Of a stretch of DNA of 64,000 bases, positions 42,016-50,602 are shown in pieces. The number at the start of each line of letters is the position of its first letter. Position 1 is the first letter of the stretch. Below the pieces are notes generated by a model, which ran no database searches, was not told where the DNA came from, and saw nothing but the letters and a program-made list of their open reading frames with translations. The stretch covers positions 248,001 to 312,000 of the forward strand of contig CALOFP010000004.1 in assembly GCA_942492635.1 (NCBI GenBank). Reading direction: 5' to 3'. The stretch is from CALOFP01 sp942492635. Its GTDB lineage: Bacteria > UBP6 > UBA1177 > CALOFP01. The translations under genes and the position numbers were made by a program.

Positions 42016-43853
42016 TCGAAAGAATGCAGAAAATTCTCCTCATGGGGCCGGTGTCCCTCAGGAAAGAAATGGTGAGGCAGCTTCAGAACATAGGAGTGAT
42101 CCATGTGGAACCCTATACGGGAGAGCTTTTCGAGAAAGAGGGACGGGAGGTTGATGCCTCAAAGCTCGATAGAATTGAGACAGCTTACCGATCTCTCAAA
42201 AGATACGAGCCGAAAGGTGAAAAAGAGAAGGATCTCTGTCCCATAAAACTTGTCGACAGACTTTTTGATTTGGAAAAGCGGCTTGAAGACACAAAGGAAG
42301 TGATAAAGATTCTCAACCACAAAATGGAATCCATCGAACCTTGGGGATCGTTCGACCTTTCTCTTCTGAAAGATATTGAAAAGAGAGGCAAAGTTGCAAT
42401 TCAGTTCTGGGATGTTTCGTTGAAGGTCCTCGACAGGCTGGAAGGAATCACTATCGAGAACCACATTGCGGCAGTTGAAATTTTTACAGACACGGAAAGA
42501 AAGTACTTTATTACGATTTCCAAGAAACCCATCCGTATCGACGACTGTCTAGAAGTCAAGTTCGACATGGATATGAAGACGGTGAAATCACGCCTCAAGG
42601 AGGCTCTTGAGAAAAGAGAAGAGATCGAATCCGGTCTTGCCGAATTGAGTCTCTACAGGGAGGAGATAAATAGTTACTATCTCCGCGAACTCAACAAAAT
42701 CAACGTCCAGAAGGCGATTTCCGGTTCCGTTGAAACTCTCGACAACTCAATATTCGCTCTTCAGGGCTGGTGTCCTGTGGATGAAATTAACGCTCTGAAG
42801 AGTGGACTTGAAAGCCAGATGGTTCATGTCACGGAGATTGCTCCGGACGAGGACGAGAAGATACCGACTCTGATAAAGAACAAGGGATACGCTGCGCTCG
42901 GACAGGATCTTGTGGAAATATACGATACCCCCGGTTACAGGGATTGGGATCCCAGTTCGTGGCTCTTTTTCTGTTTTACCATCTTCTTCGCCATGATTAT
43001 GGCTGACGGTGGGTACGGCCTTGTTCTTCTCCTAATTCTCTTCTACTTCAAGAAGAAGGTGAAGAACCCCTCCGAGGGTTTGAAAAGATTTTTCAACATG
43101 TCCATGGTTCTCAGCGGTGCCACGCTGGTTTACGGGGTCATCTCCGGAAGTGTTTTCGGACTCTCCCTGGACAATCCGGGATTCGCCTTCATGAAGCCCA
43201 TAACCTCGGCTCTCGGTGCTCTCCGTCTATTTGACGGAACAGACAAGGACATGATGATGAAGACGGCGATTATAATCGGTATGTTCCACATCAATCTCTC
43301 GCTGGTTCTCAAGGCCTTCAGGTCTCTGAAAGACGACAGAAATCCCCTTGGAGCAGTAAACCATCTTATCTGGATCTTCAACATCTGGGTTTTCTACTTC
43401 TGGTACACGTTGAAGGAGGGGAATCCCGCGCAGGCTCAAACCATGCTGTATATGCTCTACGGTGGACTCGGCGGTGTGTTCGTTACAAGTGCCGGTTCGC
43501 TTAATCCTCTCAAATTTTTTGTCGGAGGTTTCGGCGGAGTCTACAACGGAGTACAGTTCTTCTCGGATATCCTGAGTTACATCAGAATCTTTGCACTTGC
43601 ACTTTCAGGTGCCCTTATCGCCCAGACTTTCAACAACATGGCGTTTGATGTCTGGAACGCCGGGATTGTCGGTAAGTTGTTTGCTCCGCTTGTTTTCGTG
43701 CTCGGGCATGTACTCAACATCATGCTTTGTATAATGGGTGGAGTTATCCACGGGTTGAGGTTGAACTTTTTGGAGTGGTACCGTTGGTGCTTTGACGGAA
43801 ACGGAAAGAAGTTCAGACCGCTTCGTGATCTTTTATCGGAAAATGGAAAATGA
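42012..43853 (+). CDS. atpI: V-type ATPase subunit I
   Basis: 613 residues. A cytosolic N-terminal half (to about 300) with coiled-coil features is followed by a membrane half with seven or so helices: LFFCFTIFFAMIMADGGYGLVLLLI, the glycine-rich FFVGGFGGVYNGVQFFSDILSYIRIFALALSGALIAQTFN and a conserved C-terminal HVLNIMLCIMGGVIHGLRLNFLEWY. This is the stator subunit (a-subunit equivalent) that supplies the ion channels beside the K ring. The conserved Arg is within the SYIRIFALALS helix. Confidence 0.95.
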   Translation: MIERMQKILLMGPVSLRKEMVRQLQNIGVIHVEPYTGELFEKEGREVDASKLDRIETAYRSLKRYEPKGEKEKDLCPIKLVDRLFDLEKRLEDTKEVIKILNHKMESIEPWGSFDLSLLKDIEKRGKVAIQFWDVSLKVLDRLEGITIENHIAAVEIFTDTERKYFITISKKPIRIDDCLEVKFDMDMKTVKSRLKEALEKREEIESGLAELSLYREEINSYYLRELNKINVQKAISGSVETLDNSIFALQGWCPVDEINALKSGLESQMVHVTEIAPDEDEKIPTLIKNKGYAALGQDLVEIYDTPGYRDWDPSSWLFFCFTIFFAMIMADGGYGLVLLLILFYFKKKVKNPSEGLKRFFNMSMVLSGATLVYGVISGSVFGLSLDNPGFAFMKPITSALGALRLFDGTDKDMMMKTAIIIGMFHINLSLVLKAFRSLKDDRNPLGAVNHLIWIFNIWVFYFWYTLKEGNPAQAQTMLYMLYGGLGGVFVTSAGSLNPLKFFVGGFGGVYNGVQFFSDILSYIRIFALALSGALIAQTFNNMAFDVWNAGIVGKLFAPLVFVLGHVLNIMLCIMGGVIHGLRLNFLEWYRWCFDGNGKKFRPLRDLLSENGK

Positions 43854-43890
43854 ATTTAACCGCTTAACAACAGAATAAAAGGAGAAAAAA

Positions 43891-44325
43891 ATGAATTTAG
43901 GAACACTAGGACCAATTCTCGCTCTCGGACTCGGTGCTGCAGGCAGTGCTATCGGCTGTGGTCTTGCCGGAATGACATCTCACGGAGTTATGTCCAAAGT
44001 TGAAGAGGGCCACGCAAAGTTTGTAGCTCTCTCCGCCATGCCTGCGTCCCAGGCTATCTATGGATTCGTTTTGATGATTCTTCTCAAAGGAAGACATGAG
44101 GAACTTGTTGCGGCGCAGCAGGACACATTTATAATCTTCGCAATCGGACTTGCTGCAGGACTCGCCTTCATGATGAGTGCAATCTATCAGGGTAAGGCCT
44201 GTTCTTCAGCGATCCTTGCGGTTGCAAAGAAACCCAGCGTTTTCGGTATGAGCTTCGCGGCTCCCGGTATCGTTGAGTCCTTTGCTCTTTTCGCCCTTGT
44301 TGGTGGAATTGTCTCTATGATGTAA
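43891..44325 (+). CDS. atpK: V-type ATPase proteolipid subunit K
   Basis: 144 residues, four membrane helices in two repeats. The ion site is Glu129 (PGIVESFALF), and residues at the other coordinating positions are Ser53-Gln54 (MPASQAIYGF) and Gln100 (AIYQGKA). The Gln and Glu residues match those of the Na+-carrying Enterococcus hirae K ring (LPGTQGLYGF, AQGKV, MVETYA). The first repeat lacks an acidic ion-binding residue, as expected for V-type proteolipids. Last gene of the operon, followed at once by a strong terminator. Confidence 0.95.
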   Translation: MNLGTLGPILALGLGAAGSAIGCGLAGMTSHGVMSKVEEGHAKFVALSAMPASQAIYGFVLMILLKGRHEELVAAQQDTFIIFAIGLAAGLAFMMSAIYQGKACSSAILAVAKKPSVFGMSFAAPGIVESFALFALVGGIVSMM

Positions 44326-44331
44326 TTTTCC

Positions 44332-44358
44332 GGGCGGGCCTCCGCCCGCCCTTCTTTT
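44332..44358 (+). terminator. Rho-independent terminator of the V-ATPase operon
   Basis: GGGCGGGC (44332-44339) pairs with GCCCGCCC (44344-44351), 4-nt loop, then TTCTTTT. Confidence 0.9.
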
Positions 44359-44360
44359 CA

Positions 44361-44388
44361 TTGACACATTTCTCATCTGTGCTATTTT
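44361..44388 (+). promoter_or_regulatory. Candidate promoter of the lipoprotein gene
   Basis: TTGACA (44361-44366), 16-bp spacer, TATTTT (44383-44388), about 105 bp before ATG 44495; it sits directly after the V-ATPase terminator. Confidence 0.5.
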
Positions 44389-44494
44389 CTGAATTAGGTG
44401 CAGTCTAAAAAGGTCTTCGCAGATGTAATTTTTCTGCGATTATGGATCTATGAAGGAAGACGGACCTTTGTACGAAATCAAAAAGGAGAGAGAA

Positions 44495-45250
44495 ATGAAA
44501 AAAATAGTAGTCCTTATTCTTCCTTTTCTTCTTCTCGCATGCACGGAAACCACGGAGAGGGATGCAAAGGAGATCGAGTCGACGGGAGTTTCAGTGGATG
44601 AAGAGAGCGATTTTGAACAGCTGAACCCTCCGGAAGCAGAGGAGAGTGAAGGTTGTTTCTTTGATTACAGCCATGAAGAGTACTGTAGCAAGAATAGTGT
44701 TCTATTCGCACTGTCAGGTACTATTGATCCGGCAAGAGGAGCTAAAAATGCTTCCGGTCCGGTTTTTCTTTACGAGAGCGAGGGTGTTTCGACTCAGGGT
44801 CCGCTCTCATCCCACATCTATTCCGATGTCGTGAATGATAGAAGAAAGGTTGTTCTATTCTCTATTCTTCCGGGAAAAGATGAAAATGCAAAGATTTTGA
44901 GGCTGGTTCTCGACAGAAGCAGCGTTCTTCTTTCCGAAGGAAAAAACTACACGCTGGGAGGCGGAGAGCAGGCCGGAATCTACAGCGGAAAACCGGATAT
45001 CGAAAACGGGAAGATAACCAGGATCTGCATGGACTCTTTTGTTCCTTCTGGAGAGGTTAGAATCTGCAGGAAAAGCGATGACAATCTTGATGACGAAACC
45101 GAGATTTCGATGAAGGGAGCCCTCCTTCTCGAGAGTGATTCAGGGGGGATGGAGAGCTACATGGACGGGAGGTCCATGAAGCGGTGCATCTGTTTTCAAA
45201 ACGATGGTACGGAAGTGTTTTGCGATGAGAATTCCATGAGCGGTTACTGA
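44495..45250 (+). CDS. Lipoprotein of unknown function
   Basis: 251 residues from ATG 44495 with AAAAGGAG upstream; an in-frame ATG at 44450 lies before the ribosome site. Signal peptide with lipobox LLAC, then an acidic, Ser/Thr-rich linker. The mature part has about nine Cys, mostly in pairs (GCFFDYSHEEYCS; RICMDS and RICRKS; KRCICFQ; VFCDE), suggesting disulfides. Beta-rich, no known family recognised. Transcribed alone between the V-ATPase and fatty-acid operons. Confidence 0.8.
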   Translation: MKKIVVLILPFLLLACTETTERDAKEIESTGVSVDEESDFEQLNPPEAEESEGCFFDYSHEEYCSKNSVLFALSGTIDPARGAKNASGPVFLYESEGVSTQGPLSSHIYSDVVNDRRKVVLFSILPGKDENAKILRLVLDRSSVLLSEGKNYTLGGGEQAGIYSGKPDIENGKITRICMDSFVPSGEVRICRKSDDNLDDETEISMKGALLLESDSGGMESYMDGRSMKRCICFQNDGTEVFCDENSMSGY

Positions 45251-45350
45251 TCCACAACTTTACTGTTTTACTCTTCTTTCAGATTGGCAGTGAGAAGCTG
45301 AAATCTTTCCGATTATTTCCCAAAAAATGCATAAATTAAAACAAAATTAT

Positions 45351-45379
45351 TTGACAACCCCGCTTTTTTTATTAAGAAT
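45351..45379 (+). promoter_or_regulatory. Candidate promoter of the fab operon
   Basis: TTGACA (45351-45356) with a TAAGAAT sequence at 45373-45379, 16-17 bp spacer. The -10 box is poor. Confidence 0.5.
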
Positions 45380-45381
45380 AG

Positions 45382-45395
45382 ACTGACATGTCAGT
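45382..45395. promoter_or_regulatory. Perfect 14-bp palindrome, likely fab operator
   Basis: ACTGACATGTCAGT is its own reverse complement. It covers the expected transcription start just after the -10 box and lies 18 bp before the fabG ATG, where a repressor would block transcription. TetR-type fatty-acid regulators bind palindromes of this kind. No regulator gene is adjacent. Confidence 0.5.
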
Positions 45396-45412
45396 TCTAG
45401 CAGGAGAGAACA

Positions 45413-46168
45413 ATGATGGTTAATGGAAAGACAGTAATGATTACGGGATCTTCAAGGGGAATTGGAAAGGCTATGGCCCTCAGATTCGCCGACGAAGGTG
45501 CCGATGTAGTTATTCACTACTACAGACCCCGTGACGGAGAGGGTCTTAAAGCTGAAGCGGAAGAGGTAAAGTCCGCTGTCGAACAGAAGGGCCGTAAAGC
45601 CTATCTCTGTGGATTTGATATTTCAGACAGGGAATTCGTTGAAGAGTCGGTAAAGGAACTCCTCAAGGAAGTTACTCCCGATGTACTCATAAATAATGCC
45701 GGAGTTACCGCAGACAACCTCGCAATGAGAATGAAACCCGAACAGTGGCAGAAGGTTATCGATGTGAACCTTTCCGGTTCGTTCTACGTGACCAAGGCCC
45801 TTATCAGGCCACTCATGAAGAACGGCGGAAACATCATCTTCATCGCTTCAGTTGTCGCACAGATGGGTAACATCGGACAGGTGAACTATACCGCGTCCAA
45901 GGCCGGTCTTATCGGAATGGCAAAATCTTTCGCACGTGAACTTGCTTCAAAGAAGGTTCGCTGCAACGTCATCGCGCCGGGGTTCATTGAAACCGAAATG
46001 ACTGAAGTGCTCAGCGATTCAGCCAAGGACACGATGATGGATATGGTTCCGCTCAAGGAATCAGGAAAGCCGGAAGATATCGCAAATGCGGCTATCTTCC
46101 TCGCTTCGGACATGGCCCGGTACATCACCGGAGAAGTTTTGAAAGTAAATGGCGGAATGTATATGTAA
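45413..46168 (+). CDS. fabG: 3-oxoacyl-ACP reductase
   Basis: 251 residues, short-chain dehydrogenase fold. TGSSRGIGKA is the NADPH loop; NNAG follows at 94-97; the catalytic set is Ser146, Tyr159 and Lys163 (YTASKAG). PGFIETEMT and a C-terminal GEVLKVNGGMYM complete the FabG pattern. It reduces 3-oxoacyl-ACP in each elongation cycle. First gene of fabG-acpP-fabF-fabH; the ATG has GGAGAG upstream. fabD and fabZ are not in the window. Confidence 0.93.
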   Translation: MMVNGKTVMITGSSRGIGKAMALRFADEGADVVIHYYRPRDGEGLKAEAEEVKSAVEQKGRKAYLCGFDISDREFVEESVKELLKEVTPDVLINNAGVTADNLAMRMKPEQWQKVIDVNLSGSFYVTKALIRPLMKNGGNIIFIASVVAQMGNIGQVNYTASKAGLIGMAKSFARELASKKVRCNVIAPGFIETEMTEVLSDSAKDTMMDMVPLKESGKPEDIANAAIFLASDMARYITGEVLKVNGGMYM

Positions 46169-46192
46169 CTTTTATCCTTAAAGGAGGAAACC

Positions 46193-46438
46193 ATGGAAAG
46201 AAATGAAATTATGTCAAAAATCATCGAACTCGCAGCCGATAAGCTTTCTGCAGATGCAGCAGTAATCAAGGAAGAGACTTCCTTCACAGAAGATCTCAAC
46301 GCAGACAGCCTCGATGTTGTTGATTTCGTAATGGAACTTGAAGGTGAATTCGATATCGAGATTCCTGATGAGGATGTCGAGAAGATCAAAACGGTAAAAG
46401 ACGCCGTTAACTATATCGATTCAAAGGTTAACGCTTAA
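46193..46438 (+). CDS. acpP: Acyl carrier protein
   Basis: 81 residues, acidic four-helix protein. The phosphopantetheine attachment site is Ser39 in DLNADSLDVVDFVMELE. It carries the growing acyl chain. AAAGGAGG precedes the ATG, a strong site that fits its usual high expression. It lies between fabG and fabF. Confidence 0.97.
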   Translation: MERNEIMSKIIELAADKLSADAAVIKEETSFTEDLNADSLDVVDFVMELEGEFDIEIPDEDVEKIKTVKDAVNYIDSKVNA

Positions 46439-46457
46439 GAAATAATGGGGGATCCCG

Positions 46458-47702
46458 ATGCGCAGAGTAGTTGTAACAGGATTAGGAGTTTTGTCGCCGG
46501 TAGGCAACAGTGTGGAAGAGACATGGAATGCCCTGCTCGAAGGAAAAAACGGAATTGCACCCATTCAGTCTTTCGATGTATCCAACTTCGGAACAAAGAT
46601 AGCAGGTGAGCTTAAGGGATTCGATCCCGAAAATCACGGAATGGACAAGAAAGAGGCCAGAAGACTCGATCTTTTCAGCCAGTACGGACTCGCCGTCGCA
46701 AAAGAGGCGATCGATGACTGCGGAATAGATCTCGAGACTCTCGACAAGGAGAGGGCCGGCGTTTCCCTTGGAGTAGGATTCGGTGGAATCAAGACTTTTC
46801 AGGACGAGCATGAAAAACTCATGAACAAAGGCCCGAGAAGAGTTTCACCTTTCATGGTTCCCATGATGATTGCCAATATGGGTGCGGGAAATATCTCCAT
46901 CAAGTACGGTCTCAAGGGACCGCAGTATAACCCTGTCGCAGCTTGCGCGTCGGGAACCTTCGGTATCGGCGAAGCCTTCCGGGCAATTAAGGAAGGTATC
47001 GCAGATTTCATGGTTGCAGGAGGAGCCGAGGCTGCCGTTCATGAAATGGGAATCGCAGGTTTCATAACAATGAAGGCGCTCAGCACAAGAAACGACGAGC
47101 CGGAAAAGGCAAGTCGTCCCTTCGACAAGGATCGTGACGGATTCGTCCCCGGTGAAGGTGCCGGTGTTCTCATACTCGAAGAGTACGAGCACGCGAAAAA
47201 GAGAGGCGCAAAGATTTACGCTGAAGTGGCAGGATACGGAGTTTCCAGCGACGCCTACCACATCACACAGCCCGCACCGGAGGGCGACGGCCCACGCAGA
47301 GCCATGGAATATGCGATAAAGTCCGCGGGAATTACACCGGACAAGGTTGATTACATTAACGCACACGGTACATCAACATACTTCAACGACATGAACGAGA
47401 CAAAGGCGATAAAGTATCTCTTCGGAGATCACGCCAAAAATCTCAAGGTCAACTCAACAAAGTCGATGACAGGCCACCTTCTCGGTGCTGCCGGAGGACT
47501 GGAGGGAGCGGTAACTGTTCTCAGTATCTACCACCAGAAGGTTCATCCGACAAGAAACCTTGAGACCCCCGACGAGGGATGTGATCTGGACTACGTTGCA
47601 GGATCCGCGCAGGATCACAAGATTGAGTATGCCCTTTCCAACTCCCTCGGTTTCGGAGGAGTTAACGGAGTGGTACTGTTCAAGAAATTCTCGGAGGAAT
47701 AG
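46458..47702 (+). CDS. fabF: 3-oxoacyl-ACP synthase II
   Basis: 414 residues. Condensing-enzyme triad Cys163 (AACASG), His in NAHGTST and His in SMTGHLLGAAGG. The N-terminal RRVVVTGLGVLSPVG and the C-terminal NSLGFGGVNGVVLF are typical of FabF. It elongates acyl-ACP with malonyl-ACP. It starts 19 bp after acpP and ends 2 bp before fabH. Confidence 0.97.
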   Translation: MRRVVVTGLGVLSPVGNSVEETWNALLEGKNGIAPIQSFDVSNFGTKIAGELKGFDPENHGMDKKEARRLDLFSQYGLAVAKEAIDDCGIDLETLDKERAGVSLGVGFGGIKTFQDEHEKLMNKGPRRVSPFMVPMMIANMGAGNISIKYGLKGPQYNPVAACASGTFGIGEAFRAIKEGIADFMVAGGAEAAVHEMGIAGFITMKALSTRNDEPEKASRPFDKDRDGFVPGEGAGVLILEEYEHAKKRGAKIYAEVAGYGVSSDAYHITQPAPEGDGPRRAMEYAIKSAGITPDKVDYINAHGTSTYFNDMNETKAIKYLFGDHAKNLKVNSTKSMTGHLLGAAGGLEGAVTVLSIYHQKVHPTRNLETPDEGCDLDYVAGSAQDHKIEYALSNSLGFGGVNGVVLFKKFSEE

Positions 47703-47704
47703 TT

Positions 47705-48685
47705 ATGACATATGCACGGATCACGGGCCTCGGCCACTATCTTCCTTCCAGAGTCGTTACAAACGCCGATTTTGAAAAGATGGTGGATACCAACGATGAG
47801 TGGATCACCACTCGTACGGGTATAAAGCAGCGCCACTTTACCGAAGAGGGTGAAAGCGCCTCCACAATGGCAGTGGAAGCTGCAAAGAAGGCTATCGAAA
47901 ATGCAGGAATCGACAAGAACGATATCGATCTCATCATTATCGGTACCGTTACCGGAGATATGCGCTATCCATCGACAGCCACACTTGTCCACAAAGGACT
48001 CGGAATAGAGAAGACAGTTCCCTGTTTCGACATCAGTGCGGCATGCAGCGGTTTCCTCTACGGAGCGACGATCGCGGATTCCATGATAAAGGGCGGGCAG
48101 TACAAAAACGTGCTTGTGATCGGTGTTGAGAATCTTTCCAAGTTCACCGATATGCAGGACAGAAACACATGTGTTCTTTTCGGTGACGGAGCCGGAGCGG
48201 CGGTAATGTCCGCGTCGGAAGAGACGGGAGTTCTCTCTCATTTCATTTCTGCCGACGGAAACTACAGCCACCTCATCGAGTTCCCGGCCGGCGGATCAAA
48301 GATGCCGGTAACAAAGGAAACCGTTGAGAACAGACTTCACTACACCCGCATGGAGGGACAGGAAACCTACAAGCAGGCAGTGAAGGACATGAGCCAGGCT
48401 GCAAAGGAAGCACTCGGAAAGGCAGGCCTCGGAGTTGATGATGTCGATTGGCTTATTCCCCACCAGGCCAACATCAGGATCATTCAGAGCGTGACTAAGC
48501 GACTGAAGATTGATGATGAAAAGGTTTACAAGAATATCGACAGGACAGGAAACACAAGTGCCGCATCGATTCCCATAGCTCTTTCGGAAATGAACGAGAA
48601 GGGACTTCTCAAACGCGGAGACACAGTGGTTCTTTCCGCACTCGGATCCGGACTTACCTGGGGATCGATGGTTTTCACTTGGTAA
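47705..48685 (+). CDS. fabH: 3-oxoacyl-ACP synthase III
   Basis: 326 residues. Cys114 (SAACSGFLYG), His in LIPHQANIRI and Asn in GNTSAAS form the catalytic set. It starts fatty-acid synthesis from acetyl- or branched acyl-CoA and malonyl-ACP. Its place at the end of the operon, after fabF, differs from the usual fabH-first order. A good terminator follows at 48708. Confidence 0.97.
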   Translation: MTYARITGLGHYLPSRVVTNADFEKMVDTNDEWITTRTGIKQRHFTEEGESASTMAVEAAKKAIENAGIDKNDIDLIIIGTVTGDMRYPSTATLVHKGLGIEKTVPCFDISAACSGFLYGATIADSMIKGGQYKNVLVIGVENLSKFTDMQDRNTCVLFGDGAGAAVMSASEETGVLSHFISADGNYSHLIEFPAGGSKMPVTKETVENRLHYTRMEGQETYKQAVKDMSQAAKEALGKAGLGVDDVDWLIPHQANIRIIQSVTKRLKIDDEKVYKNIDRTGNTSAASIPIALSEMNEKGLLKRGDTVVLSALGSGLTWGSMVFTW

Positions 48686-48707
48686 CAACGATTCCGAACC
48701 GATTTTC

Positions 48708-48733
48708 AAAGGCGCCTTCGGGCGCCTTTTTTT
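48708..48733 (+). terminator. Rho-independent terminator of the fab operon
   Basis: AAAGGCGCC (48708-48716) pairs with GGCGCCTTT (48721-48729) around a TTCG tetraloop; the T-run goes on to 48733. Confidence 0.93.
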
Positions 48734-48752
48734 GTGGTGCCGAACAAAAGAG

Positions 48753-48888
48753 TTCCCTCCCTTTTTTAAAGGGAGGGTTAGGGAGAGTTATTCAGATCAA
48801 ATACTTTGCAACCACATGTTATTATTTGTTTGCGCTTGATTTAAAAGAATAACTCCCCCAACCCCTCTTATAATAAGAGGGGAGCTTT
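48753..48888. repeat. Fold-back (MITE-like) element
   Basis: The left arm (48753-48793) and right arm (48847-48888) are imperfect inverted copies sharing a GAGTTATTC end. Each arm also has its own perfect hairpin: CCCTCCCTTT/AAAGGGAGGG (48755-48777) and CCCCTCTTA/TAAGAGGGG (48862-48882). The centre contains TGTTTGCGCTTGA (48827-48839), whose reverse complement is at 2180-2192 in another repeat region. Confidence 0.6.
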
Positions 48889-48895
48889 CCACCCC

Positions 48896-49170
48896 GAATC
48901 AGCGGCTGATCTCACCATAAAAAAATATCTCTTCCGATTTAACCGCCGGAATGAATTGAATATTTAAAAATTCGAGGACATAACGGCTGAATTGATCATA
49001 TTGAGAATATCTACACGTTATAAGTCGTTTTCTCGGTTGCGATATTTTTATTCTCGCTAAATCATCGGCTTAAAAGGTCTGGATATTTGTTTTCATGTAA
49101 TCTCAGCGCCTGAATTCTTAAGGATAAATTTCATATGAGAAAATCAGCGGCCGGTCCTTGTTGAAAAAAA
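48896..49170 (+). repeat. Dispersed intergenic repeat, copy B (degenerate)
   Basis: More diverged than copies A and C. Shared pieces include GCGGCTGAT-TCACCAT-AAAAATAT, a GCCGGAAT-TTTAAAAATTCGAGG block and ATAACGGCTGAATTGATCA. It directly follows the fold-back element, as copy A follows a similar hairpin. Confidence 0.45.
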
Positions 49171-49354
49171 GTTTTAACAGGCTGATGAACACCTGATTCT
49201 GCATCAAAATCATTTCAATCCAGCCGGTTCCCATATTTTCTTACGATCCCGGTTAACACCAAACACCGAAATATCCGTAGAAAGAAAAGGAACGGACTAT
49301 TTTTTCATCGATAGTTTGCCTTTTCGGGATTTTATGACATAATAAGGCGAACAA

Positions 49355-50602
49355 ATGATCGGTGTTTCGATGGATCTTGAGAAAAAACTAAAAATTCTCG
49401 GAGAGGCGGCAAGGTACGATGCCAGCTGTTCTTCCAGCGGAAGTCGTCGCGGCGCCGACAGCGGTACGGGCTCGACTCTTCAGAGCGGTGTATGTCATTC
49501 CTGGTCCGACGACGGGCGTTGCATAAGTCTTCTCAAGGTTCTATTTACAAACTACTGCATACACGATTGTGCCTACTGTGTTAATCGGAGGTCGGGTGAT
49601 ATTCCGAGGGCGATGTTCACTCCTGAGGAGCTTTGTGAGATAACCATGAATTTTTACCGTCGCAACTACATTGAAGGACTCTTCCTGAGTTCCGGCGTTG
49701 TCAAGAATCCGGATCATACGATGGAGCTGCTTCTGCGGACAGTGAAGATGCTGCGTGGCGAACACCGGTTCAGAGGTTACATCCACATGAAGGCGATTCC
49801 GGGCGCCTCGCCTGCACTGATAAAAGAAGCGGGCAAGTACGCCGACAGACTTTCAGTGAATATCGAACTTCCCTCCGAATCATCCCTAAAGCGACTTACG
49901 GACAAGGGAAAGGATGAAATAATCAAGCCGATGAAATTTATCGGTCAAAATATAAAAGAGAGTTCCGAAGAACGTAAAAAGACCAAAAAGGCACCTGTTT
50001 TTGCACCAGCCGGGCATTCAACCCAGCTCATTGTCGGTGCAAGCCCTGAAAACGATCTTCAGATCGTCAAACTTTCCGAGGGCCTCTACAATAAATTCAG
50101 TCTCAAGCGTGTTTACTACTCGGCATTCGTTCCCGTATCCAAAGATTCCAGGCTTCCATCGGTGGAGAATCCGCCGCTTATTCGGGAGCACCGTCTATAT
50201 CAGGCGGATTGGCTGATGAGATTCTACGGCTTTGACTCAGGAGAAATCGTCAGCGAAAAAAATCCCTTTCTCGATCAGGATATAGACCCCAAGGCGGCCT
50301 GGGCGGTTAGGAATTTGGACAAGTTTCCTGTTGAAATTAATACCGCTGAATATGAAATGCTTCTTCGTATTCCCGGCATCGGAGTTCGTTCCGCACTCCG
50401 GATTGTGAAGGCGAGACGGGAGTGCTCCCTGACTTTCGACAAGTTGAAAATGATGGGGGTTCCACTGAAAAGAGCTCGCTATTTCATAACCTGCCGCGGC
50501 AGGATGATCGCTCCGACCATCGGTGAACCCGGGGAAGATATGCTCAAGGCGACATTGCGATCGGGGAATAGAAACCGCTACGAACAGCTGAGGCTCTTCT
50601 GA
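49355..50602 (+). CDS. Putative DNA modification/repair radical SAM protein (TIGR03916 type)
   Basis: 415 residues. The radical-SAM cluster motif is CIHDCAYC (Cys68, Cys72, Cys75) with VNRRSGD after it, as in the TIGR03916 family. Downstream blocks: HMKAIPGA, RLSVNIELPS, HSTQLIVGA. A helix-hairpin-helix DNA-binding motif is near 335-350 (LLRIPGIGVRSALRIV). Its stop overlaps the start of the next gene (TGATG). The two families are known to occur as a pair and are believed to act on DNA, but the reaction is not established. An alternative start at 49370 exists; neither has a strong ribosome site. Confidence 0.88.
   Translation: MIGVSMDLEKKLKILGEAARYDASCSSSGSRRGADSGTGSTLQSGVCHSWSDDGRCISLLKVLFTNYCIHDCAYCVNRRSGDIPRAMFTPEELCEITMNFYRRNYIEGLFLSSGVVKNPDHTMELLLRTVKMLRGEHRFRGYIHMKAIPGASPALIKEAGKYADRLSVNIELPSESSLKRLTDKGKDEIIKPMKFIGQNIKESSEERKKTKKAPVFAPAGHSTQLIVGASPENDLQIVKLSEGLYNKFSLKRVYYSAFVPVSKDSRLPSVENPPLIREHRLYQADWLMRFYGFDSGEIVSEKNPFLDQDIDPKAAWAVRNLDKFPVEINTAEYEMLLRIPGIGVRSALRIVKARRECSLTFDKLKMMGVPLKRARYFITCRGRMIAPTIGEPGEDMLKATLRSGNRNRYEQLRLF

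Larger units (their letters stand above)
48686..49354. other. Long non-coding region with repeats
   Basis: 669 bp with no gene. It holds the fab terminator, a fold-back element with 41-42-bp imperfect inverted arms (48753-48888), copy B of the dispersed repeat (about 48896-49170), and a further AT-rich stretch up to the radical-SAM gene. Confidence 0.65.
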
